A stretch of DNA of 64,000 bases, from NCBI RefSeq assembly GCF_020509005.1, contig NC_063016.1, positions 3,162,001 through 3,226,000 on the forward strand. The letters are read 5' to 3'. Shown one piece after another: positions 43,801-56,570 of the stretch. A model generated the notes under the pieces. The model was not told the origin of the DNA. It did not search any database and worked only from the letters and a program-made list of their open reading frames with translations. Each line of letters starts with the position of its first letter. The stretch's first letter is position 1. This stretch comes from Fulvia fulva (taxonomy: Eukaryota > Ascomycota > Dothideomycetes > Mycosphaerellales > Mycosphaerellaceae). The position numbers were made by a program, and so were the translations under genes.

Positions 43801-45962
43801 CTTCGTCGGCTATAGGGTACGGCTATATAAGGCTTTCCTAGGAAGGGTAGTATATATTAAAGTCTCCTACTACAATGTGGTACCCTTGTCTCTTAAGCGT
43901 ACTGTCTAGGTATCTATAGACCCCTAGGTCGCGGCTAGACCTCGAGGCTAGCGGTTGTATATATAGGTTGTGTATCTAGGTACTACCTACGTAGAGGGAG
44001 GTAATATCTCCCCCGCCTTCTTTATCTACGTAGTACACTACCTCCTAGTCGGATTCTAGTATGTCCTTGCTGATATAGAGGCACGTACGGGGTCTACCGT
44101 CGCCTCGTAGGTATGTCGTATAGCCTAGTAACTTATAGGTCGTTAATCTCTTATAGTATAGGTTAATCTATAGCTCCTAGATTGTACGGACGTAGTGGAC
44201 GCGCGGGTCCCCCTCGTATAGGAAATGGTTCTAGACTATATCCTTACTATAGTTAACGTTATACTAGATGATACTAAGCGTGTCGAGGCTAGTTATCGGT
44301 ATCGATAATCATTTCCTCTATATCGTCCTATGTCCTACTACCCTATACGTCCTAGTCTACGCCTATCGGCTATATACTAAAGGGGAGCCGGGCCTAGTTA
44401 GATTCCCTCGCCGTAGCTAGTAGAGTACGTAGCCTCCCGTACGCCCTAGGTTACGTATCCTTTATATCGTTCTCGGCCCTAGGGCGCTTATACCCGACCG
44501 CCGCTAGTTAGTTCCGGTGTAGGCTAGCCTTACGGTCGCCGTAGAATCTTAGGGCGACGGTTCTGTTTGTGATTGCCTTGTTTTTCGCTAGTTTCCGCTA
44601 TAGGCATTCCGTACTATACGATAGGTAGTACCCCGGACAGTTCGCGTACCGTCTCGTAGTCGATATAGAGTCCCTAGATATATAGTCTCCTATATAGTTC
44701 GAGTAGGCCTGCTTGTTTATATACGTGTAGGTTTAGTGTCTATACTATTAGCATTTGAAGCATTAGAGGACACGAAAGGATAAGGAGTACTTTTCTACTA
44801 TCTTAAGGCTATATTGCTAGACTAGCCCTTGTTCTATCGCTAGATCCGCCGCTTTCGCGTCTTATAGCTATACTATTAGCGCCGAGGCCTTCTTGCCTTC
44901 TAGCTATTTCCTATAGAGCCAAGTCGCCTTCTAGATTAGAGAGTTAAGAGTGACCGGGTTGTCCTCTTAGAGAGCGCGTAGGTAACCCTAGTTAGTTAGG
45001 TAGAACTCTTTAGGCATATCGTAGACTAGGATCGTAAATTGCTTCGTTAAGACCTTCGCTAATACCGTAACCTTAGATACCTACTATAGCTATACCTCTA
45101 GGTGCCTCCTAGTAGTAGTAGAGCTAGTATAGATCTATAGAGTACCGTTAGACTATTAGTTCACTACGGTCAAACTCCTTAGGCATATCGTAGACTAGGA
45201 TCGTAAATTGTTTCGTTAAGACCTTCGCTAATACCGTAACCTTAGATATATACTATAGCTATACCTCTAGGTGCCTCCTAGTAGTAGTAGAGCTAGTATA
45301 GATCTATAGAGTGCCGTTAGACTGTTAGTTCACTACGACCACCCCTAGTTAGTTAATTCGTTAGGCGAGCTCCTTATTCGATAGCTTCGTAACTTCGGCC
45401 TAGTCTTCCTTTGCTACAATGCGGATCGTAACTATATCGTACGTAAGGCGGGGGCCTAGTATCGATACCGCGACCGATGCCTAGCTATAGGGGTGTTAAT
45501 TCCGGGTGGCCTTACTAATCGCCTAGGACGTCGTCCTTATTTCTTATTACCCTCGGTGATACGATAGTATAAGCGCCGTACGTAGCTAAGTGATCATTAC
45601 CTATAGAGACCGGTAAGGGAGCTAATCGTTAGTTTCTATACTTTTTGCGTCCTCTATAAGTTGCTACTAGTTGTCTTAGGGGGGCTTCGCCTATAGGGCC
45701 GTAGGCGCCGTTAGTACCGTAGCCTAGGCTACTATTGCCTAGGAGTTGCCTAATATAGCTAGGCACCTCCGCGGCGTTTAGAGCTAAAGAAACAGGGTGA
45801 AGAGAGCTTCAAGCTGTCTAGATTAAATAAGGTAGAACTCCCTTAGTCCTAGGGGTAGTGGCCTACTTTATATATCGTTAGAATGGCCTTAATAAGAGCT
45901 TTCGAATGTGTCGTGTTTTAGCGTAGAGATCGATGACTCCAAGTACGTTCGCCCGGGTCTAG
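40812..45962 (-). mobile_element. LINE-B minus copy, full-length, nested in LINE-B plus
   Basis: A 5151-bp element flanked by a 15-bp target duplication (40797-40811 and 45963-45977). The 3' end is 'atagatagattt' at 40812 plus the usual 3' UTR block. ORF2 runs about 41000-44330 (minus): C-terminal part, RT with GFVDDINI near 42240, then endonuclease. ORF1 runs about 44330-45920 with a 169-bp tandem duplication at 45004-45341. All frames are broken by RIP stop codons. ORF2 reads into a start near the endonuclease motif QYNVNYSKD. It is the inverted near-copy of 45978-49862, so the pair forms arms of almost 4 kb. Confidence 0.88.
45004..45341. repeat. 169-bp tandem duplication in ORF1 of LINE-B minus
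   Basis: Unit 1 at 45004-45172 and unit 2 at 45173-45341. They differ by a few transitions. The other LINE-B copies (24410-24580 and 40330-40530) have one unit. 169 is not a multiple of 3, so the duplication also shifts the frame. Confidence 0.85.
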
Positions 45963-48900
45963 ACTCGAACTATATAGGAGACTATATGTCTAGGGACTAT
46001 ATATCGGCTACGAGGCGGTACGCGAACTGCCCGGGGTACTACCTATCGTATACCGCGGAATACCTATAGCAGAAACTAGCGAAAAACAAGGCAATCACAA
46101 ACAGAACCGTCGCCCTAAGATTCTACGGCGACCGTAAGGCTAGTCTATACCGGAGCTAGCTAGCGGCGGTAGGGTATAAGCGCCCTAGGGCCGAGAATAA
46201 TATAAAGAATATATAACCTAGGGCGTACGGGAGGCCACGTGCTCTACTAGTTACGGCGAGAGAATCTAACTAGGCCCGGCTCCCCTTTAGTATATAACCG
46301 ATACGTATAGACTAGGACGCGCTAGGTAATAGGATATAGGACATTATGTAGGAAATGATTATCGATAACGATAACTAGCCTCGATATACTTAGTATTATC
46401 TAGTATAACGTCAACTATAGTAAGGATATAGTATAGAACCATTTCCTATACGAGGCGGACCCGTACTTCTACTACGTCCTAGTAATCTAGGAGCTATAGA
46501 TTAACCCGTACTATAAGAGACTAATGACTAACAAGTTACTAGGCTATACGATATACCTACGAAGCGACGGTAGACCCCGTACGTACTTCTATATTAGTAA
46601 GGACATACTAGAATCCAAATAGGAGGTAGTATACTACGTAGACGAAGAAGGCGAGGGAGATATTACCTCCCTCTACGTAGGTAGTACCTAGATATACAAC
46701 CTATATATACAACCGCTAGCCTTAAGGTCTAGCCGCGACCTTAGGGTCTATAGATACCTAGACAGTACGCTTAAGAGACAAGGGTGCTATATCGTAGTAG
46801 GAGACTTCAATATATACTACCCTTCCTAGGAAAGCCTTATATAGCCGTACCCTATAGCCGACGAAGTAATCGACTTGATAGCGAGTAACGTAATTACCCT
46901 TAATACCCCGAAGGACCTAGGCACCTAAAAGAGAGGGGGACTCTAAGGCACGATCGACCTCTCCTAGATCTTAGATAGCTACTACTATATAGTAACCTAC
47001 TATAGGATCGAATATAAACTCGAGGCGTCGTTAGACTATATACTAGTTAGGACCTCTATTACGATATAGATATATAATATACTAGCGATAACCCCTACGC
47101 TAAACTAGGGAAAGGCCTACTAGGCTAATATCTAGGTAAACCTCGACGACTCCGAGAGGCTAGTCTAGATCGCGTAGTAGTAATATAATAGTAAAGACGA
47201 GATAGACGAGGCAGTCTAAGGGTTAATAGACGAAATAAGAAAAGCGACCTTACTCTACGTTCCGCTTACCTAACTAACGATATAGTCTAAACTATACTAG
47301 ACGCCGAAGTATACTACGATAGTAAGAGAAGTAGGAGAGCCCGCCGAGTATAGACGAGCAGCTATAGCGAGGAGGCCTAGAACGTATATAGGGAGGTATA
47401 CTAATAGAAGAAAGCTACGATACGGAGGGAGAAAGTAGTCGGCTAGAGAGCTATAGTAGAAGAAATCGCCGATAAGCTAGCAAGGATATAGAAGCTAGTA
47501 AAATAGGCCCGACAGGACCCTATATAGGGCCCCTCCTTCTCTATCCTAGCGCTATAATCACCTAGTAGCCCGGTTAGCGACCCCGAGGCTAAGGCGCGTC
47601 TACTAGCTAGTAAGTTCTTCCCGCCCCTAGTCGAGGCTAATCTAAGCGATATAAATAGCTCTACTCCCCTAGCCCCTAGTATAGCGGTCAAATAGAATGT
47701 GTCCGAGGGAGATGTTACCGCTATACTTAGGAAGTTACCGGCGAAGAAAGCTCCGGGGCCGGATAGGATCCTAAACGAACTACTAAAGAAGTATAGAGAT
47801 CAACTAGCCCTAGTAGTCGTAGCGATCTTTAACGCCTGCCTATAGACCGGATACTACCTAACGGCATTTAAATAATCGACGATAGTAGTCCTACGTAAGC
47901 CGTAAAAGGAAGACTATACGTAGGTGAAGTCGTACCGCCTAATTGCGCTCCTTAATACTCTTAGAAAGGCGCTTAAGAAGCTAGTTATAACGAGACTCTC
48001 CGAGGCGGTAGAGGAACACTCCCTACTCCCGGATATCTAGATAGGTACGCGCCTATAGCGATCGACGCTATCCGCGATAGAACTTATCACCTCTTAGGTA
48101 AAGGCCATCTAGTATAAGAATAGGGACAAGGTAGCTTCCTTACTTAGCCTAGATATATCGGGAGCCTTCGACTACGTGTTATACCCGCGGCTACTCTATA
48201 TCCTAAGGTTGAAAGGACTCCCTAAGTAGCTTATTAACTTCGTACGGTCCTACCTCTAAAACCGTAGTACGTCAATCCTAGTTAGTTAGTATAAAAGCCT
48301 ATTTTAAGTAGTCTATACTACAATCCCGTAAGGCTTAACGCTAGTACCTATTCTATTCCTCTTCTTTATAGCGACGATACTCCTAGCCCTAGAATCCTAG
48401 AACACCGCTACGAGCGGCTTCGTAGACGATACGAACATCCTAGCGTAGTCGTCCTCGACTAAGAAGAACTATAGGCTACTAGAAGAGAAGTATAAGATCT
48501 ATAAGGACTAGGCTAGGAGGTATAGGGCTCGGTTTACCCTAGAAAAGTACACTCTAATACACTTTACGCGCCGGCTACGGTTCTATAATATATAAGCTTC
48601 TATCTAGATATAGCGGTATACGACTAACCCGGTAAACTAGCTTAGGATCCTCGGACTATAGGTAGACCCGGCGCTACGGTAGAGGAAGTACGTATAGGCA
48701 ATATTACGGAAAGCTAAATAGAATATAGTATTATACTAGAGGCTTACTACGTCTATATAGAGGGCGGACTTTCGGTAGTTACGACTTCTATATACGACTA
48801 TTATACGGCTAGTCCTTACCTATAGTAGCTAAGTATAGTCCTTAGGCGAGAGGGTCTACCTTTTAAAGGGACTTGTCGCGCCGTTAGCGAAGATCTACAA

Positions 48901-49862
48901 CTAATGCCTAAGGAAGGTTACTAGGGTATATAAGTCGATACTAATAAGGATACTTAAGTACGAGACCGCTATACCGCCGATCGACCTATATATCTAGGGA
49001 CTACGGACCTCCTACTTAGGCAAGTCGGTATAGTACCTAGTATAGAAGGTTATCGCTAGTATAGTCGTAAGGGCCCGCGAATTAGTACTAGCGTATAAGG
49101 GCATTCGACCCGGAAACGAGCCGAACTACCGGGTAAGGGACGAATAGCTAGTAATATAATAGGAGGGTAAGAAATTGTTTATAGAGCAACTATAGAAGGA
49201 AAGGTAGAACAACTAGGTTATAGGGTATAGTAGACGCCCTTAGCTAGCGGGACAACCTAAGGAATAGTTAGCTACAAAATCTACGGTTAAGTACCCCCCG
49301 AAGCTTATCTACTACCGCCTTACGAGGGTATAGAGTAGTATAGTAACCTAACTACGAAGCGAATACATCGGCCTCTAGGGGTACCTATTATAGAGGAAGG
49401 TTCTAGAATATACGAATACTAGCTACCCCTATAGCTATTACTCCTAGAATGTACGGTACGTACTCCTTATCTACCCGAGGTAGTCGCTAGGAAGGGGGGA
49501 GTAGATAGTAAAGGCGAGGAACCGGACGATTAGGGCACTTCTTAATAACGTTAAGGACCTACGGCGTATTACGAACTAGATACTAGAGAATAGCTAGCTA
49601 GAATAGTACCGCCTAGTAGGAGTAGTATAGGAAGAGAGGATACGGCGTAGCGCGACGAGACCGGCTAGGAGCGGGGGCTAACGGGGTAGTGATATAGACT
49701 ACGTACGTTTAGAGGGAAAGCTAATCTAGATAAAGAGAAGTCGGGGGCGGGAAGGGTTTTCACCTATTCGGGTTTCCCTTTATATATAACAATAGATATA
49801 TACCTATATAGGCCGAATAGGGTCCTAGAATAGGGGAATAATAAATCTATCTATCTATCTAA
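45963..49862 (+). mobile_element. LINE-B plus copy (part 2): ORF1 end, ORF2 and tail, RIPped
   Basis: Resumes the element interrupted at 40811. The ORF1/ORF2 junction is near 46330-46345 ('ggaaatgattatcg'). Endonuclease is read as GDFNIYYPSWES near 46800-46835. RT includes LLSLDISGAFDYV near 48150 and GFVDDTNIL near 48415. The 3' UTR ends in 'aatctatctatctatcta' at about 49862, immediately before the Gypsy-4 LTR. Dense TAG and TAA codons; no intact protein. Confidence 0.87.
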
Positions 49863-50012
49863 TATAGGGTAAATAACGAAGTTGTTAGATAGGCTATCTA
49901 AGAGGAGTACGAGGTACGGAAAGTTAATATATAAGCCGAGGTATACGGGCCGGCCCGTACCGAGTCACGTGACCGACTCCTATTCACTAGACGTCTGTCT
50001 AGGCCTATAATA
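49863..50012 (-). repeat. 3' LTR of Gypsy-4
   Basis: About 150 bp. The right end 'cctataata' is followed by 'ccaccccctctcc' (polypurine tract on the sense strand), which fixes that edge. The left edge 'tataggg' is inferred from the similar starts in Gypsy-2 and Gypsy-3. It contains GTCACGTGAC at 49964-49973. Confidence 0.65.
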
Positions 50013-53000
50013 CCACCCCCTCTCCAGAAAATCGGCCTGTCCTTAGTACTATTCTTCCTTATAACGTAGGCCTATACGAAGGACGTATCGTCCTCTAGAT
50101 TATCCGCTTTATTATCTATTGCGTTATTATCTATTACTTCGTCCTCTATAACGTCGTCTTTGTCGTTAGTCGTTAATTCGTCTATTGCTACGCTCTTACG
50201 CTTTACTATACTATTATTATCCTCGCTATATTAGATACCGAGAGAGTCGTAGCGATTTACGAAGTATACGAAGGCCTCCGTTATAGGCGCTATTATATAA
50301 GTATCTAAAGAGCTATAGGACCTAATACTATTCGAAGATAGCGGTGCCGTCAAGGTTATAGAGTTATAGGAAGCTTCCTATTCGTATTGACGTATATTAC
50401 TCGTATTCCTACTGTCGGTCGCTTTTCTCGGGTCCGTACTATACGGGTCTTTATCTAAAGCTACTATCGCTATTAGACTAACATAGTCATCTGCCTTATA
50501 TAGGAGAGCTATAGGCGCTGTTCCTACCTAAAGGTAGTGCCTACCTATAGTTACTACTTTAGCTATAACTAATACTAACGCGGAGGGATTCGCTTTATTC
50601 GCTACCTATCCTTCTAGTACTATAAAGCCGGTAGGTATTAGTTTCCTTAGGCTATTATAGTAGAAGTCTATAATAGAGGCGGCGGCTGTCTCTATTATAT
50701 CCTCCACTAGCTCCTATAATAGATCCTCGTTGTCTCCTACCTAACTAACTAGATACTTATACTAGCCGTACTTCCTCCGTATATTTAGGATCTTATCTAT
50801 ATACTAGAACTAATCAATCCCCTCTTTGTTCTCCACCTCGATTGGCGGTAGGGTTAGTTCTACTTAGCTAGGCAACGCTTTATATATAGGGAGTAAGAGG
50901 TTCGTATAGAATCCGTTATATAGGTTCCCTAGCGACCGCGGTAGGCTTAGGCGATACGTATCGTTCGGTAGTACTTCTGTTATTACGTAGGGGCCTACGT
51001 AGCGATAGTTAAGCTTCTTAGATAGCCGAGCTATACGCTAGTTACGGGTACTTAAGTAGACTTTACCGCCTTCCTCGTACGTAGATACTAGCGTACGATA
51101 TTAATTAGCGAAGTCGGCTTATAAGTCTTATACTATATATATTACTTCGTATAGATACTCCCGTATATCGCTTATTCTCTATACGAAAGCGTCGGCCGAT
51201 TATACGTTAAGCTTCTACTTAGCGGGTATCGCTCGGATCGGAAGGTCTAGCTCGCCGTCTACGTATCGCGGTAGTTTGCCGTAGTTAGCTATAAATAGTA
51301 ACACTCCCGTACTTTTAGATACTCTATTATTAGCTATAAACTCTACTAGCGGTAGCTAATCCGGCTAGTCGTCCTAGGTATAGTTAATAAAAGCTCGGAG
51401 GTACTTTTCTATTTCCTTATTCGTGTTCTCGCTCTATCTATCGGTCTCGGGGTAGTATCTAGTAGATAACTTTCGCTTGATCTATAGCAACTCGTAGAGG
51501 CGTTACTAGAATACTAATAACTATTACGGACCGCGATCGGACGTAATCGACTTTAGGAGCCCGTACCTACTAAATACGTACTTAATATAGATATACGTAA
51601 TATACTCGGCCTTTATACTTAGTACTAGGATTAGGTACCTCTCCTTACTTAGTCTATTAGTTACTATTAGGACGTTCTAATAGGTCTGGCTATCGGTAGT
51701 ATAGCGTCCTTCGGGTAGCTCGACTACGAAGTCTATAGCTACGTCTTCCTAGGTATCGAATAGAATCGGTATCGGGTATAGTAGGCTATATAGCTTTTTA
51801 GTTAAAGTCGTAGTATTTGTATATACTTGATAACTACGGTAGAAATTACGAACGGTACGCGCTATTCTCGGCTATAGGTAGTACTAGCTAACCGTCTTAT
51901 ATATCTTAGCTCTTCCTAGATATCCGGTAGTAGGTATATTGTAGAAGGACTTAATAATTCGGCTATAGACCGTGTAATACTTATCTTCGGACGGTAGTAC
52001 AAATAGTCTAAGCCCGCTAAACCGGTTCTTTATATAGATTATATCGTTAATAATAATAGCGTCGCGGTCGTTAAGCTTACTACTACCGAGTAAAGTCACC
52101 TTCTATTTATCGCGGAGTTGCTATAGAGCTACTTGGGCGTTGTCTTAGTTATATAGATTCCGGATGTCGGTCTCGAGGCCCTAGTCGATAACTATACTAG
52201 TGTTCGTAGTCGTAGCTATAGACATAATCCTACTAGCTAAGAGACTTAGAGCCTTAGAGGCGGGGACGTTTATTCCCGCTATACTAAGGAATAGTTTAGG
52301 GCCGAGTAGTACGCGGTTTTAGTATTGTCGGCGTAGGTCGTTAGTATTATACCGCTCCGGTAGGTCCTACGTCTATCGTATTAGGCTATCGGGCTTTCTA
52401 CCTTATTTACCCGGTCGATATATAATCTTAAAGAAGAACTAGGAGAGGAATTCGGCCTAGCGTACTTAGCGTTAGTTTAGCTCTTTCGTAGTTATAAACT
52501 ACTCTAGGTTTTTATAGTCGGAGTAGACGAGTACCGGCTTACCGCTATCTAATAAATTCTTAAAGTAGCCTTCCTCGCTATCTATATCTTCGGCTATAAG
52601 CTTAGGTCGCTATTCTTCGAAGGCCTTAACGATCGTAAGTATTTCCTTGTCGTAGATATTGTAATTATATTCCTAGGGGGACATCTTCTTAGAAAGGTAA
52701 GCGATAGGCCGTAGTACGCCGTCTTTATCTCGCTAGCTAAGTATAGTAGCCGTTACGAAGTTAGATATATTAGTTTCGAGCACTATCTCTCTTACGGGTT
52801 TAAATATAGCTAATACGACACCTTCGGCGTCCGTAAATACCTATTTAAGTCCCTCGAATACGGATTGACATTCTAGGGACTATATAAATACTACGTCCTT
52901 CTTAGTAAGCCTAACTAGCGGTAGGACGATCTTGCTATAGTTCTTAATAAATCTTTAGTAAAAGCCTACGAATCCGTTAAACGCGAGGATATCCTTAGCC

Positions 53001-56000
53001 GACTACGGCGTAGCCTAGTCTCGTATAGCCTATATTTTAGCTAGGTCTATAGACACGCCGTCCTTACTAATAATAAGGCCTAGGTACTTCGTAGATTACG
53101 TATAGAACTCGTACTTAGAGAAGTCTAGTTATAATCCCGCGCCTTAAATCTTCTAAAAGACTTTCTTTATATATTCTATATACTCTTCCCGGGTGTCGCT
53201 AAAGATAAGAATGTCGTCTAAGTATATAGAGTAGAAATCATCTAGGAACTCGCGAAGAGTGTCGTTAATATAAGACTAAAATGTGCCTATCGTATTACAT
53301 AATCTAAACGGTATTACTAAGTACTCGAACTGTCTATATCTAGTAGTAAATATAGTCTTCTATTCGTAACCCTCCGCAATACGGATACGATTAAAGGCGG
53401 CGATTATATCGAGCTTAGTAAACTACTTCTTACCCGCTATCCTATTAAGCGTGTCTTATATTAAGGGGATAGAGTATCTAGACTTTAACGTAATAGCGTT
53501 TAGGCCGCGATAGTCTACGTACACCCGAAGTCTACTACTAGGCTTACGTACTATAAGTACGGGCGAAGCTATATCCGCTCGTCCTACGTACCTTCGAATC
53601 TTCTAGTCGGCTAGGTAGCTATCCGTCTAACGCTTGATCACTTTATCCTCCTAAGGCAATGTACGGAATAGATACTTAAAAGGTGGCTTGCTTCCTTCCT
53701 TAAGGTTAATCTTATAATCGATACCTAGCCGGTATAGTAGTAGCTTATATACCGCCTAAGCCGAGAAGGTTCGGGCGTACTTACGGTACTCGGGTAGTAG
53801 GTAATCTACCGGGTCTATAATATTGTCCTTATTAAGCGATTTGTAGGACCGGTTAATATCTACTTACGCGTACATTTTATACGCCCGTAACGAGGGCCCG
53901 GATCTTTCTACTACTAGTATAAAGGCTACGGCTCGAGCGTCTAGTCGTTACGTAGTCTTATCGTCTACTACTATACTACAATTACCTATTATACGCCGTA
54001 TAGAGTATAAGCTTGGCTAAGCGGTTAATATCGCGTATAAGTATAGAGGATCGGTACTTTACTTCGATCCTAGTAGTTCATCCTTTTCTCGGATATATAT
54101 AAGGTGAACTTAAGCACCCTTTCGTCTTATATATATTATAAAAGCCCCTACTCCTACTTCTAGGATGTCTAGTAACTAATTACCTAGTATTATAGTTACG
54201 GTTGCTTCGACCGGCGTTCTCTAGTCCTTTCCTAAGCAGCGCCTATATAGCTTCTCAATAGTGTCTCTTCCGTCTACTAGTAAGGGTAGTCTAGTATAGA
54301 GACGGGGCTCCGGTTTATCCTCTATAGTTACTACCGGACGGAAGGTTTAATATATCTATATAGGCTACTTTCCTTTATTATAAACTGACTATACCTATAC
54401 CGGCTTGCCGTCCTATAGGCATAGCTCCTTATAGCGCTCCGAGTCGAGGGTAAGCGTCCTAGATTTATAATAGACACCTAGCTAATATACTATACTCTAA
54501 GGCCTACCGAGGACTATATTATATTCGAGGTCGGCGAGCTACGTACTTATAACTTCCTTATGACTATTCAGGTCTAGTTCTATCGTTGTCTACTCCGTAA
54601 TCTCTACCCCTAAGGTAGAGCTATCCGCTAGCGTAAGGAGTAGAGGCTCTAGTAACAAATAAACCTTGAAATTGTTATTATACGTATATATTCGGTCTAT
54701 AAACTTAGAGTTAGTACCGATATTAAAGAACGACTAAGATTTAATACTATTCGCTATACTAGGTATTACTAAGTATATTACTACCTTAGGTTGCTATTAT
54801 TATTCCTTTCGAATCGTTCTTAAGGAACGCGAAGATATCTATAGCCCTTTACCTAGTAGTGGTAGTAGCTCTAGTTCTTTTAGACTTCTAAGAGGCCTAA
54901 TACTTACTACGCTTAAGTACTAGCCTAACTATTTCCCCGCTATTATAGAGTAGGTAGACGGGGTAGTATCTCGTAGTCGAAGAGCTTATATACTCGATTA
55001 GTAAGGCGGTGTCCGGTCTTACGACACTTCTTATAGCGGCCTTCGTTTATATATCGAGTGTTCTTAGCGTTATCAAGAGGACCGATATTAGCGGCCTATA
55101 TACTAACTTCGCTACGATCCGCCTACGCCCTACGGGTACGTCGAGAGCGTCCTCCGCTACCGCTACTACCTCCGTTATTATTACTAGAACCGGCGGTAGG
55201 TAGGTCGGTCTTCTCGTCCTTCTTACTATCCTTCTTATTATCCTTCTTAGTAGGCTACTTTCTCGGGTATAGTATATCGACTAGGCGGAAATCCTCCTTA
55301 GCTCGATATAAGTAATCTTCTATAGCTTTAATCGTCTATAGGTCCTTAGAGATAAACTTCTAGAGGTACCGGTAATTTAGCTTACGCTTAAGTATATTGA
55401 TATAGTCCTCTTAATCGTAGCGAAGCTATATAATGTTCGTACTCTTTCTAAATAAGACGTTAAACTCGGTAAAGGAGTCGTTACGTCTATCTACTTACTT
55501 TAAGGCGGCTATATTGTCGCGTACGTAAGCCTTCGCGTTACGCTTACTATAGCGCTTACGTAAGTACTTTAGAAGCTTATTAAGTGTCTTATATATACGG
55601 TCGCCCTTTACGCTAGTAAGGGACGGGATTTGAGGTCCGATTAATTAGAACGCGTTACCCTTAGTATAGTTATATACGAACTTTAACGTAGCCTTCGAGG
55701 TACGGAACGTAGTATTCTATAGCTTAGTTCCTAAGGTGTTCTACTACACCTCGAACGTTAGCCTAATAGGCGTATTATCCTTGTTCCTATTACCGGTTAA
55801 CTTCTTCACCTCCGTCTTATCTATCTTAAACATAACGTTAAGGTCTAGGTCGATATTAAGTATCGTATCCTAGTCCGCGTCGAGCTCCTCGTCCTTACTC
55901 TTACGCTTGCTCTTCTTAGGCTTCTTCTTACGGTACTTACGGCGATCTTCGTCGTCGCTAGGCTCGGAGTTAGAATCGGAGTCGGACGAGCTCGAGCTAT

Positions 56001-56345
56001 CGGAGCTATTAGATAGGTTATCGTCTTAGGTACTATCCTTACGCGATCCGCGGCCGCGACGTCCTTACTTAGGCTTCTCGGCAAGTCGCTTCTTTAGGTC
56101 TATAATTTCGTCGTCCTTAGTCTTCTTAATATACTCGATCTCGCGGTTATAGTCCTTAGCGGTAGACTTATAGTTAGAGAGCTTATTATCGACGTCGCTC
56201 TATTAGTTCTCGAGATCCTAGACACGATTAACGTACTCTACGATCTAGGCGTTAAGTTTAGAGAGCTCTACGTTCTTCTCTTATACTTATCGACCTTATT
56301 CGTAAGATGCTTAACCTACTTATCTACCTTCTACTATAACATCTA
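49863..56345 (-). mobile_element. Gypsy-4: RIP-degraded chromovirus, 5' end lost
   Basis: A third degraded Gypsy family. On the minus strand: gag from about 54920 to 56345 (truncated), protease about 54680, RT about 53190-53560 with a YLDD-type site near 53200-53230, RNase H about 52430-52760, integrase about 51000-52100 and a chromodomain position near 50640-50840. The integrase zinc site reads FYNIPTTGYLGRAK (51900-51960) where an intact one has two His, both turned to Tyr, a typical RIP outcome (CAC/CAT to TAC/TAT). The right LTR and leader are missing: gag stops where repeat R6 begins. No intact gene. Confidence 0.85.
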
Positions 56346-56357
56346 TATATCTAACTT

Positions 56358-56570
56358 ATCGGTTAATAGAGAGTACTAAAGGGCTTAGGCCTATAGAGGT
56401 AGATATTAGCTTAAGGAGTAAATAGGGAGGGAGGGCGTAGAGGGAAGCTTTTACTCCGGGCTAATCTCTCGAAACGAGGCTATACGGTAGTACTAGATAA
56501 GTAGGAAAGCGCGGTTAAGACTTATTACCTTATCTCGTAGCTAGCTTACTAAATACGATTCCTTCCTTAC
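56358..56570 (+). repeat. Dispersed repeat R6, copy 2
   Basis: Inverted match to 15447-15660. It separates truncated Gypsy-4 from a LINE-C fragment. Content unknown. Confidence 0.55.

Noticed and set aside
43014..47691. Related open frames at 43014-43223 (plus) and 47443-47691 (minus), both reading SLRLASTRGGKNLLASRRA
   Set aside because: They lie in the two inverted LINE-B copies and are antisense to ORF2 in both. Their similarity only reflects the duplicated DNA.
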